NCBI GenBank assembly: GCA_009760855.2
Contig: WPIO01000011.1
Location: 742,501 to 806,500, forward strand
Source: Cristatella mucedo
Lineage: Eukaryota > Bryozoa > Phylactolaemata > Cristatellidae
DNA length: 64,000 nucleotides
Reading direction: 5' to 3'
Part shown: piece after piece, positions 35,931-48,900 of the stretch
How the letters are laid out: every line of letters begins with the position of its first letter
Position numbering within the stretch: the stretch's first letter is position 1
Program-made: the position numbers and the translations under genes
The notes under the pieces: model-generated
Database searches by the model: none
Told to the model about the DNA's origin: nothing
The model's input: only the letters and a program-made list of their open reading frames with translations

Positions 35931-38900
35931 TTCAATAAACTGGCTACAGTCATGAATAAAGCCTCTAAAGTATAGGGTACCCTAAGGATCTGTGATTGCT
36001 CTACTTTTTTCACAGTGTATTCTCTTTATTTTACCGATATAATTATCAGCCCAATCGAAGCTTTACTTTGTATGCAGATGACACATAGATGGCACACCTT
36101 GTGCAGTGATACCTCCCTGCTATCCAACAAGCGGAACTCTGTCAACTCCCTTGCAGCGTGCATTGCTTACATTCTTATTTGGATGCCCGAAAAATAAAAT
36201 ACGCAGTGATAATAAACACAACTTACTACTTATGGGCCAACGTTTTGATACTCAACAAGCTAGAAAACCTTACCCTCACAATGGATTTGGCTGCCATATT
36301 TCCTGTGGAAGCCTGCCCTGAATCTGGATTCCAAATCGACTTTCATTAGTCGACCCAAGCAGCTCCGAAGTCTGTCCACATTTCTCTACGTAACATTGAA
36401 AAATTCGGGCTGGCGTAGGCAAGGATACTACATCAAATTATTCCATGCATTGGTGACGTCCCATCTTAACTTCTGTATTTTACTCTACGTAGATCTCATG
36501 GTCTGTGCAATTAGGCACTTTCTGTTCGTGCAAAAGTCTGCAGCTACGCTTGTCTGTCGTTACTGTTGCATTTTCCATATTTTTTTACCTGCACTGGCTC
36601 CCCACCAAACAGCTTATCGGTTAAAAAAGTTTGCTAGAAAGCTCCAGTCTAGCTTTAGAGCTAATCACTCCACAGAGTCAGCATTGCTTCGGGTATACAA
36701 CGACCTACTTAGGAATGCAGACATGGGTAGAGTGTCTCTTCTTGTTTTGCTCGATCTTTCGGCAGCTTTTGATACCATCGATCACAAAGTACTTCTAGAG
36801 CGCCTCTCATCTCGCCTGGGCATCACTGGCACTGCTCTGCAGTGGTTCAGGTCCTATCTCAGTGGGAGACTCCAGAGTATTGACGTGAATGGACAAAGAT
36901 CATCTGAAGTACCTTTGAAATATGGAGTACCTCAGGGCTCTGTGCTAAGTCCGGTCCTTTTCACGGTTTATACTCTCCCTCTTGCTGATGTGATTGCCAA
37001 GCACAATCTAGGTTTTCACTTCTATGCGGATGACACTCAGTTGTACCTTTGCTTTGATCCCTCCCAGCCTTCGAGCACCTCAAAGTCTCTCAACTCACTT
37101 GCTGCATGCATTGATGACATCCGCACATGGATGGCAGCAAATTTTCTAAAACTAAGCGATGATAAAACTAACTTACTAGTTATGGGCAAACCCAGTGTGA
37201 TTCAGAGATTGGAAAGGCTGACTCTCAAAATTAGCTCTGCCAGCATATCTCCAGCTGAATCAGCTCGAAATCTAGGTGTCATATTCCAAAGCGACCTCTC
37301 GTTAGACGACCATATCAGCTCCACAGTCAAATCTGCCTATTTTCAGCTTCATATCATTGCTAAAATTAGGGCTTGTTTAGATAAGGATACCACGTCCAAG
37401 TTGGTCCATGCATTCGTGACATCCCGTCTCGACTTCTGAAACTCACTGCTTACTGGCCTACCAGCATGTGCGATCAGGCGATTGCAGCTGGTGCAAAACT
37501 CTGCAGCTAGGCTTGTCTGTCGTGAGCGTCACAGTTGCCACATTACTCCACTTCTCGCCGACCTGCACTGGCTACCAGTGAGGCAACGGATTGACTTCAA
37601 GGTTTTGTCGCTCACTTTTAGGTCTCTTCATTCTATGGCTCCAGCCTATCTTTCAGATATACTACCCCATCAGGCCAAGCATCGTACCACCCGCTTTTCG
37701 GAATCCAACAGTCTGGAAATACCTCGTACAAACCTTAAATCCTTTGGAGACCGTGCATTCAGCTCGTATGCTCCCAAAGCCTGGAACTCCCTCCCGACCT
37801 GCGTCAGAACATCCCATGACCTGACCACATTTAAAAGAAACTTAAAAACACCTTTTTAGGACAGCATTTAGTGGGTCCCTGTGATTCGTCCTTGATGTGC
37901 TTATGCGTGCTGACACTGTGCATGCTGCCACTAACCACATTTGCATGCTGACCCTGTGCATGTTACCCCTAACCATATTATTCATTTTGTTTGTTTCTCA
38001 AGCATGATTTTACTTACTATTCAATTGCATATCACTTTGCAGCAAATGTAAAGCGCCTAGAAAGAGATTAAGTTCTCTGAGGGCGCTTTATCAAGTGCAA
38101 TATTATTATTATTATTATTATTAGTCATTCACTTTTAGATCCTTTCATTCTCTTGGTCCGACTTACCAATATAAACTACTGCTCAATCATGCTTTGTATC
38201 GTACTACATGCACTTCTGACTCATGTAACCCCTAACCATGTTATTCATTTTGTTTGTTTTTCAAGCATGATTTTACTTACTATTCTATTGCGTATCACTT
38301 TGCAGCAAATGTAAAGCGCCTAGAAAGAGATTAAGTTCTCTGAGGGCGCTTTATCAAGTGCAATATTATTATTATTATTATTATAAATAGTTCAGCGGTG
38401 CTTCTAATAAGCCTCTAATCCTATGGAGATGGAAACTGGGCATGTAGTTTGAATGCTCCCAAAGCCTTGAACTTACACCCGTACAATGTCATGGTATCCC
38501 TCCCAATTTCGCAATAAAGAAGATGCCTAAAACCAAGCTGTTCCTATTAGCTTTTTGTGGATCCGTGTTTATCTTGCTTTGTGAGTTTATGTGAGCTTAC
38601 ACTGTATATGCTATCTATCTGCAAGCAATTGGAATGCTCCTTTCCAGTAGATTAGAGTGCCGAGACAAAGATTTTGGGTGTCTTAGGATGCTGCACAAAT
38701 GTCTTATTCTTGTGGCCACCTTATGGCTAATAACTAAAAGTTAACGACTCACCGGTTATCCTTCTTTCCTGTTGCAGTACGAGGGGCATATAGTATTTGT
38801 AAGATCTCTGTAATAGCAATGGGCGAGCCCAGTGTCATCCTAAAGTTTGATTATCTCACCGTCAAGATTGATTCATCTGAATCAGTAGTCTCAGAGTTTC

Positions 38901-41900
38901 TTTTGCTAAATTGAAACCGTCTGGTGATTGAGCCTTCGGCTCGTATCCCCAGGAAAATTGAGTGCATGCTACTAACCAGGGGTCTTACTAACCCGCAGCC
39001 CTGGGATTATTTGTGAGAGCTTTCGCGTGATTGTCGAAGCATAATACTGGTGTGCCGTGCTTGTTTTTATAAGCTTGACACATCGCTTGCCATTAACTGT
39101 TGGTCGTGGCATCTCTTCCTGCAGGGCAGGGAGTTGTAACGGTCGGGTTGTAACATGGTCGAGATTTTGTTTGCTAACGTTTCTCTATTAATCATTCAGT
39201 AATGCTATTTAAAGATGCTTCAGTTTTGTTTAATGACGCTTAATGTCGACTGCTTTCAGGGATCTTCGGGCGCTAGGACGAACACTGACAGCTTCGGGAT
39301 TGAAAAATCCTATCAGGACTTCATTGATGGAAGCGGTTTGCAAGAGCTGAAGTTCAAGACTCATTCTTTTGACTACATTATGGACTTCAAGCAACTCAAT
39401 CAAACGAATTTAAAGACATTGATTCAGCGACCGATTTTCCGCCGGCCATTTAGTTTTATTACTGAGGCGACCGTTGCAGAAATGAAGCGGTAAGATGGCA
39501 TCGCTCAGTCAAACGCAATGAGCAGCCTGGGAGATTGTCAGGTAGTCGTGCAGGAGATGGTGCAGGAGTAAAGCTGCTGTGGTGCACTAGTTTAAAAGCA
39601 ATGCACTGATTTAAACATAATGACTAGCTCGTTGAATTATGATTAGCTATTATTTTTGAAGGAATTTGTAGTTATTTTTTACATTTATTTTAAAAATCTG
39701 TTTCTAGCAAACGTCACTTGAATATATCATATTATTACTATTACATTTATAGTGCACCCTCAGGAAACCTATTTCTAGGCACTTTACATTGCCATAAAAG
39801 AACCGTGATGAAATGGTTAGTAGTAACATTCACGTGTCAACAAGGATAATATTATTAGAGGCAATATGCACCTTGTCATATTGTAAATCTGCTCAGTAGC
39901 CACATTAGCAGGGTCGGCAAATGTCATGCACAAAGGATGAATCCAAAAGACTAGCAAATGCTGCAGAAAATAGGAGTGTTACAGCTTATTTCTTTTAAGT
40001 TCACCAAGTTAGGGGATGTGAAATCAGTCAGATGGGATTTCCAGGCTTTGCAAACATGCAAACTAAAGGTAAAATCTCCAAAGGATTTGAGGATGCTTCG
40101 AGGCATAGCTAACAGATTTAGCCAGAAAAGCAGGTGAGGCGATGCATAGCCTAGGGAGGCTAGGACCAGAGAACGGAGGGAAGTAAAATTGAGTGATGAT
40201 ACTGCTTGATTTGGAACTAGTGCATGTTGGTGAGAAGTGGTATGATTTGGCCATTGTGAGGCTCACACCACACAAGCCTAGCTTCAGAGGGTTTTTTCAC
40301 CAGTTGTAAGCACCAGATTGCACAGGCCATTAGGCCAGCCATGACAAAGTTACAGAAGTCCAGACTGGAGATTACAAATGCACGAAACATCCTGAATGTA
40401 TTATTCCTGTCTGAGCAGGCCCCACAATTTGGAAAGTCACTCAGCTAAAACTAGGCAGACTTGACTCTGGAGCTCATGTGGCCTTCTTGCAAAACTTGAG
40501 TTTGGAGCTAGACCCCTAGATTGTGTGCATATGCAGCACGTAATATGCTGGCAGCGCCGATTTCAAGCGTTAAGCTTTGCGATTTGTGAGTCACACCTGG
40601 TTTTTGTATAACTAGTAAGTTGATTGATCGACATTCAATGAGAGAAATGTTACTGCAATTTAAATGCAAATGTCAGCAAGGGAGCATAGAGAACTTGGCA
40701 TGCTGGATCGCCGGGCAGAATCAAAACAAAGGTACAACTCAGTGTCTTCTGCATTGAAGTTAAAACCTAAATCGTGCCTGACGATCATATCGACAACAGG
40801 GAAAGTATAAACTGTGAAGACAAGAGGACCGAGTACAGAGCCTTGAGGTACCTCATACTTCAGAGGTTCCTTGGATGACCGTTGTCTGTTTTCGTCTATA
40901 CTATAGAGTCTCCAACTGAGATAGGCTCTGAACCATTGCAGTGCAGTTTCCGTGATGCCGAGGCAAGCAGAGACGTGCTCGATAAAGACTAAGTATAAAA
41001 TCGTATCAAACGCAGCAGCAAGATCAACCAAAAGAATTAGTGTTACTGCTTTTCCGAACCGGTTTCTATGCACATGAAGCAATGCTGACTCTGTAAAGTG
41101 ATTAGCTTTATAACTAGACTGGAACTTACTTGCTAAGTTTGAAGTTTCAATATAAGAGTTCAGATGGTCAGTCATGAATCGTTCCTGTGTCTTTAAAACG
41201 GACGGCAATAGGGAAACTGGGCGGAAGTTGCTCAAACTCTCATGGTCTAGTGTTGCTATTTTAATTAGTGGCCTAACGTCTGCCTTTTTTGAAAGGTGAA
41301 GGATCAATACCTTAGGTCAAGGACATATTTATAATGTTAATTATGCATGGCAGCAGCAGATCTATGCATCATACAACTAGGACAGTGGGAAAGAGGGTAG
41401 GGGCTTGTAGTTTTCTGTGATTGGGAGATTAATTTCAGTATGACGTCACTTGTGGCGGTCCTTAATATATATTGTGGTGCAGCACGGAATTGAGGGAGAT
41501 GAGTCCTGTTGGTTTGCCACTAGGAGACAGTATTCTAGTGGGGATGCTGATACCGTCAAGATGCACTCTCTGATAGTGTCTATCTTGCTGACTAAGAAGC
41601 TAAAGAATTGATCAGCTAGATCACCACAAGGGTAGCTAGGTAGGGTGCTAACCTTTTGGAGATGATTGACCTTAGACATCGACATTTTAGGATTGTTCAT
41701 TTTGGATTGTGCATGTGGGATTCAACAATATTTTGTACAGAAGCTAGACTTTGCCTTTGCTGTGATATATTGGAAGTATCTACAGTAGTCCTCGTTCCCT
41801 GTCGATGTACAGTAAGTCCTGATCTCTTGAATGCTTTTGGCATTATGTTGTATTACTGCAAGATAAGAACAATTAGTAGCAGTATGGAATGGAAGGGTGC

Positions 41901-42816
41901 GAGGGAGTAGAGATCGGCAGTTGTTTAACCTGGCTCATTAGTTCTGTCTCGGCTTGATTATTGTAATTCCCTTTTGGCTGGGCTGCCAAAGAAAACAACG
42001 AGGCCAGTTTTAAAGTTCCAGAGGTTTGAGCACGTGTCTCCTTTGCTCGAAGAGCTGGGACTGCTGCCGGTTGATCAACGGACACAGAGCAAAGTTCTTA
42101 CGCTGACCCACAAGGTCCGCCACGGCTTGGCTCCTCCATACCTAGCTGAGCTGATGCACCCCAGTTTCAGCCTTCTCGTGCCCTCAGGTCATGTATGGAC
42201 AATGAATTAGATGTTCCATTCCTCCACTTAAACACCGTCGGCGACAGAAGCTTTAGTCGGCGACAGAAGCTTTAGCTCTGCAGGTCCCAGACTGTGGACC
42301 TCGCTATCACAATTCTTATGCAACACCTACTCTCCTGCTGCCGACTATGGCTCATTCTTTTCAGCAGTCCTGAGCTGCTACTTCCATGCTACTCACTACC
42401 TCAACTGCTCTCGTGACTCTACTATGTTTCCCACTTTCTCTTTGTTGCGTGAGATGAAGTCTGCTGGCTACCGTATGCATACCGAAAGCCGCTTAGGCTG
42501 TGAGTGCTCTATACAAAACTCTCCTGCTTAACACCTACGTAGTCTTTGTGGCTTTGTGGAGTTACAGACGGAGATACATTACATTACAGTTTAAATGGGA
42601 AACCGTTCGTTCTGCAGTTAGCTGTAATATTACAGATATTACTTTGCCACAGGTGGCACCCCTTCCTGTGCCAGTGTGTGTTCAATGAATGGTAACTGAC
42701 TTACGAATCCTAGCAGAGACATTTACTGGACAAGCAGCTGCACTAAGTGAATGAACATGGTGCGATAGCAAGCATGCACATTTGTACTATATATTTATAT
42801 CTGTGTGTGTGTGCCC

Positions 42817-42847
<31 letters not shown>

Positions 42848-42867
42848 TTTGTGTGTGTGCGAGAGTG

Positions 42868-42910
<43 letters not shown>

Positions 42911-45900
42911 ACGTGTGCATGCATGAGTGTATATCCTCTGGGCATCCGTAAACTAGCTCTCTCCAACATCACTCAACGGCAAGCCATTGTATACGATTAG
43001 TATTAGGCATTTGACTACGAAGCATATAGACCAAAGGACAAAGAACAAATGCCCCCAATAGAAATAATGCCTTTCATGGTGGCGTTTTCATAAACCTGTG
43101 TATGCAATAGAAAAATAACGTGAGAATGCACATTCGATGCTTAAAAATTATTTAGAAGTGGTGTATTTCCTCTTTTCGCAGCATCTTTCAGACCTCTATT
43201 TTTTCTTTTTTAAGTACTTAGTCATGCACACTAGTCTCAAAACAACTGTGCACCAGCTATGCTCATTTCCTAACCTTGTGCTATCTCCAATCGGTTGGCC
43301 TAAGACCATGTTATTGCATCTAATTAACCGCATCGGTGCCGTTGTCGATGACCCGGTCCGGTTTATATATATATATATTTATTTATTTATATTTATATTT
43401 ATATTTATTTATTTATATTTATATTTATGTTTATGTTTATATTTTTATATATTAGATAGTTAGACATCTTATACTGCTTAGTGCAACAGCAAGGAACGAT
43501 TGACATGGCATAAGATAGTTATAGCTTCCGATTTTGGTGAGCTAGTATTAGGGTTAGATATTCCAAGCTCAACTAATGCATTCTGCACTTACTTTTTTTC
43601 GTGCCGATCTGCCTTAAGAAGGATGCAGCTTTGCTTGCCATAGAGACGTCTGTCTTTCTGGCTGGTAGTTATTGAGTAAATATGTACACTGGATTGCCAT
43701 GAAGAGTATATCTGCAGTTGAGGATTGATAGGGATTTAGAGGGCTTCCTTTAATGTGCATGTCATTTATTGGGCTATCTCTAAAACACTTTGATAGTGTG
43801 CCAAATCCCACACATTCGTCGGTAGCCATAGCTGTATATCACAGCTTCCCCCGGAATGCTTTGACTTTTTGCGTATTAATGAAAGACTGTCTGCTGAGCT
43901 GTTACGAGCATGCATCTTTCCCAAGAAGTATTGCTAAGGGTGCCATATATGTCTTTTAGAGCCGTGCAGAAATACTAAAAGTCACTCGTTGAAATATCAA
44001 AAACTCTATAACTCTTGTTATTTTCAGATCCTCTTGTATTCTTGTGTGTGGCTGACCTAGTCGAGCTTTCACTGGCCACACTCAACATGCTAAAGACCGG
44101 AGAGTGTAATGCATTTCTTCATTTATTTATGCATGTATGCTATTAGGACTTGGCATATTATTCGATAAGGCTTTTTATTAGCCTTTAGATCCTTTGGGAA
44201 CCTGGCGCACAAGATATTGCTAATACAAAAAGTCGTACCTGTAAAAGGAAGTGCTTTAGTAAGAGGTTCCTGCCACTAGCCTGTATGTTCACTCTGGAGG
44301 GTGGCAAGTTATCCTTATTTCCTGTTTGCGATAAGGTATTCCTTTGAATGGTGCTCAGAGTTACACGAACACGAGCAAGGTTCAGTGCTGAATGACATCT
44401 AGCATGCATCGAAGATGAGTAGCCAATTCGGTGCACCCAAATCTTGAGGCACTGTTGGAGCATTTGATACATCTTTACGGCAAATTAAATAATGTCAAAC
44501 GTTACCGATTACAAGCATATTAATACAACCCAATACTTTTACAAAGCGAGACACTTTTGCTCAAGACTGCACCATCGATTATTCTAAAAAGAGCTCTAGC
44601 CTGAGAATATGCCATGTGAGCTCGATCTCTTGTCCCATATTGTTCTTCGTATAGTAATTGTAAAAGCTTGATTAGTTGCAGCCACTATTTCTTTGGTAAT
44701 ACTTGTGACTGTCGTCCGAATGGTCGAGTCTGATCGATTCCCTTGCCAGCCTTGCAACGATTTACTGCACCAACTTCTTGTTAAACAATGAAAACTACCA
44801 TATGAATATTTGCCCAAATTTGTAATAGCCGTGATCAATTGGTGCAAGACTCTGCTCCTAGGCTCGCTTGTAGCAAACGCCCCCATAGCCAGATTGCACC
44901 ACTGCTCACCTCTCCGCTCTGGCTTCCCAAAGAGCAGCACATCAGCTTTAGGTTGCATCACTTGCTTTTAGGTCTCTAGCTCATGCCTACTTAGTTTATA
45001 TAAGTTGTAATCAGGCTACCCGAGTATGCCACAATTAATTCTCTTAAAGTACTTTACAAATTTTTTCCAAATATTGCCATCGTTATCATTTATCTTGTGC
45101 GCTAAAAATTGCTTTTAGGCAAAGGAGGCGGCCGGGGACAAGCTTCAGTCTACCAGTGGAGTGGACTGCTTTGCGTGGCAGCGATGAACGATACCAGCTA
45201 GACACGGTGTGTTCGCGGCGATAACCACGTTATATTACCAGCTCATTGCTTGCGAGTTCATGAATATTTATGTAATATTTATGTACATTCAGTATCCACC
45301 CCGGTAAATGCCAACCTCTGCTCGTTCTGAACTGTGACACTGGGGGCGTGATGCGATCGCTTGTGCTCTAGTGATGAACACAAACCAACAGCAGATTGGG
45401 GCTTTGCTGTTGCTCAGCTGATGGTGTGTGGGCTGATACTCCTGCCTGCTTTGCTTGTTTGGCCAGGTTCGCAAAGGCACGCCCGAGTACCTCAAGGTGG
45501 CCAATCCGTTCATCGACAGCCTAAAGGAAGGCACGGTGCAGAAGATCGAACGTATACAGAATCCTGATTTATGGGAGGAGTACTCCAGGTACTGGTGAAT
45601 GTTTCTCTAACATGCTCGGATGCTTGAGACACCACATGCTATTATTGTATTTGTTTTTTCCAAATTAAGATACCGTTAAATCCAAATAATCCATTAAAAA
45701 TGGTAGTTCAGCCATGCATCGAACGTCCTGCAGAACAAGCAAACACGAATGCTGATAGTTCTAACTGTCCTCTTGGTAGGCGACGTTTCTATTTGAGTTT
45801 CATCTTCTTTTATGCATACTTTCGATTTTTTGATTGTGCACAAAGTATTTCTAAATGGAACTTTGATGCACTTGCCGAAATCGTCCATATGGCAAGGCAT

Positions 45901-48900
45901 ACCATAGCTGAGGTGCTGGCATGCCATGCCATCTTGCGTTTAGGATTTCAGCGAGCACATGAAATCCAAGTAAATTAAATATATCTGCCTGTTAATTTTT
46001 TCTCGTTCATTTCTCCTACTGACATAAAATATATATACAGATAGTTTATATATAGCTTCTCTAATAGCATGCAATTAAATCGCTCTACCAACCAATCTTT
46101 CTTCAGGTGATACGGCAATGCGTGCAGTTGGTCGATAGACATTATTCTACACACCCCTCGAGCATTTGAGACATAAAGTGGGCCCCAAGGTAAGAAAGGA
46201 CCTGATCAGGAACACCGTACCGGCAGACAATCTCTTCCATAAACACCTTGGCACAGGTTAGCAATGGCTAGACCGAGATAGCTCTAGCATCGGACTACTT
46301 ATTGAAGTGATCGGTCATCTTTTGGTTGGTCCAGCTCTCGGACAATGTTAGTGGCTGCTTCACGATGTCAATGGCAATTCGTTACCAAGGTAATTCCACT
46401 GGTATGCTCTTCAGATACACTTTTGCCCACCGACCCCCTGGGCCACTTTAGAGCCCAACACCAAGGTCTGATGGTCCATCGAGACAGAGAACAAGTGACC
46501 ATAAAGGTGCCCTCAAAAGTGGCACACTGCTACTACAATGGCCAATCCCATCTGCTCAACTTGAGTGGAGTACTTACCTTTGGCCTTATTGAGAATTCTG
46601 CTGATATAGGCCACGGCATGCTTTTTCCCATCTGCCACTTACCGGAGAATGGCCCCTAGTGGACTACTACTTAGTTAGAACAGTGCGGCAAAGTCTGGAG
46701 ACCGAAGGATCGGCTCGGCACGCAGCCGGTAGTGGAGATCCTTTAAGTAGTGCTCCCATTAGTCCGACTTCGCAAAGCACTCCCTGCTGCAGCAGGTTCT
46801 TTTTCGGCACACGAGATTTTTGCAAGCACCGACACAAACTTTCGGTATTAGGGCGCCAGCCCGAGGAGCTGCCTCCTACGTTGGGCATCTCTCTCTAGGC
46901 GGTAGGTACTAAACAATCGTGTCGGCATTCTCAGGGTCTGGCAATAATCGGCAGAGGATAATACGTGACCCAGATAATGCACCCGGTCCCTGGCAAAGTG
47001 CTATTCTGAGCGCTTGATGTCATTTGTATGTTGCCCGAGGAGGAATCTTCGAGGAGGCGCTTTGCATATGCGACTGGGCTCAAGCTCACGACCTTGGTCT
47101 TTGAAGGCGAGCACCTTACCCCCGGTTCATAAATTGGGTAAAATCTACGACTTAGTATATTAGGGAGTCTGAGCAGGAGAGTCGGACATGGCAGGAAGAG
47201 ATACAGTTTCATCATTTCCTTAAGGCCAGATTTCTCCATATTCTTTGGCCTTCAGAGCTATGCATCCACCAGTGCTGCTTTTTAAGCTAAAAAAAATTAA
47301 TTTACAGTTGAAGTGTCTGGGAAGTACCATGCATTAAAGCCTCCAGTGGTTTTTTGACATAGCAATCAAGAAGGACATTGCTACCATTGTCTTTGACGGT
47401 CATTTTTTTAAAATGCTTCCAAATTCTTATAATACGTCGTGTGTATCACCCTTATGTAGACAATTGCCATCCTTGGCACTTTATGTATGCTATGAAGAAA
47501 GCATATCAGTTGGTTAGTGCTATCATGAATATTTGTCAGCATTGATTAGCACACATAACACATGCGAACGGACCGAGCAACTGCTGTGAAGAAACTATTG
47601 CCCTTTTATATTTTATATTTTTAAATGGCATCAAGTCAATGGATGTCACAGCATCAGTTAGGAGCGGATTTCAGGTTTTACTAGTATACAAATGAAAGAC
47701 ACTGTTGCTGAGAATTTTACGTTTTTTGAGGTAGAGCTAAATGACTTCTATCTGAAGAATGGGTTGGTTTGATGCCGAGGCTAATAAAAAATTAGTTTGG
47801 ATATGGAAGCCGGAACGATACAATGAAGGAAGTCTGAAAATGAGTTATGAAACTTTGAGGTCGATAGGCTATTTAATCAGGAGGCAGTACATGTCAGTAA
47901 GAAGGGTAAACATGCATCGATTGGGACGTTATCACCAGAGAAGCCTGGCTTCAGAGATTTGCTCCAACTTAAGCATTTCACAGCGACAACCAGGAATATC
48001 TTGCCAGTAGTGAGTTTCAAAATTTGAGAAAGGATTCACCAATGCGTTGCCCATCTTGCGTGAGGTATCACTGTCAATGTAGGATCACATTTTGCAATAT
48101 TGCTCATGAAATTATGTAAACTTGACTGCGAATTCAACAAGATCGTCTAGTGAAAGATCACTTCGGAACTGGACACCGAGATTGCATGCAGAGGCTATAG
48201 GAGATATACCGATTTGGGGTCTGGTTGAGGGCCCTTTGACACGAATCTATGAGGATTCCGAAGTAACTACGTTACTGTTTTCACCTGAGATTGAGAACAA
48301 AAATTACAATAGTTGCATGGTATTTCCTAAAGTCGCAAAGGATGTGGTTTCAACGCATGAGGATTCTAATTTTGTATGTCCTACCATGAGCTTAAAGGCA
48401 TCGGTTATACGCTCAGTCGCAAACAAATGTTCGTGCACTTAGTTGTCCCCGTTTAGGCTTTCCAGAGCGTAAAACCTGAGCCAAAGGACATCTGAGAACT
48501 CCGGCCAGCCGGAGTTACCTATAGGTAGGCTCTTGGGCTGCTCGTTAAAGGAGCCTTGAAAGTGAACAGTTCACCTTATTCGTATTTCTTTAGCAGAAAT
48601 CTTGCCTCTTTCCATTACAGCAATGTAGCCGCGAAATGTAAAGTAATTTCGAAGTCGATTACAGCTGGCTAATGGCAAATACCATCTTTGCTATGCTCAA
48701 ACTCATGTACTGGCATGATAAGTGCAAGCACCTTACTTCTTGACAAAGAGGACCCGGCTCATTTGCACAAACTCAGCATCCGGTGCGGCGTTCCGCCCTT
48801 CACTCAAATGTTGAATCAGGCCGTCCAGTACGTGTGTAAAGCACGTCGGAAGCACTTGTTCAAGCGTCGGATATCTTTGCTGGCCGAGCCTTGTTTTTCG

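Noticed and set aside
42782-43000. Frames rich in Cys/Val or His/Thr
   Set aside because: They are translations of a GT microsatellite.
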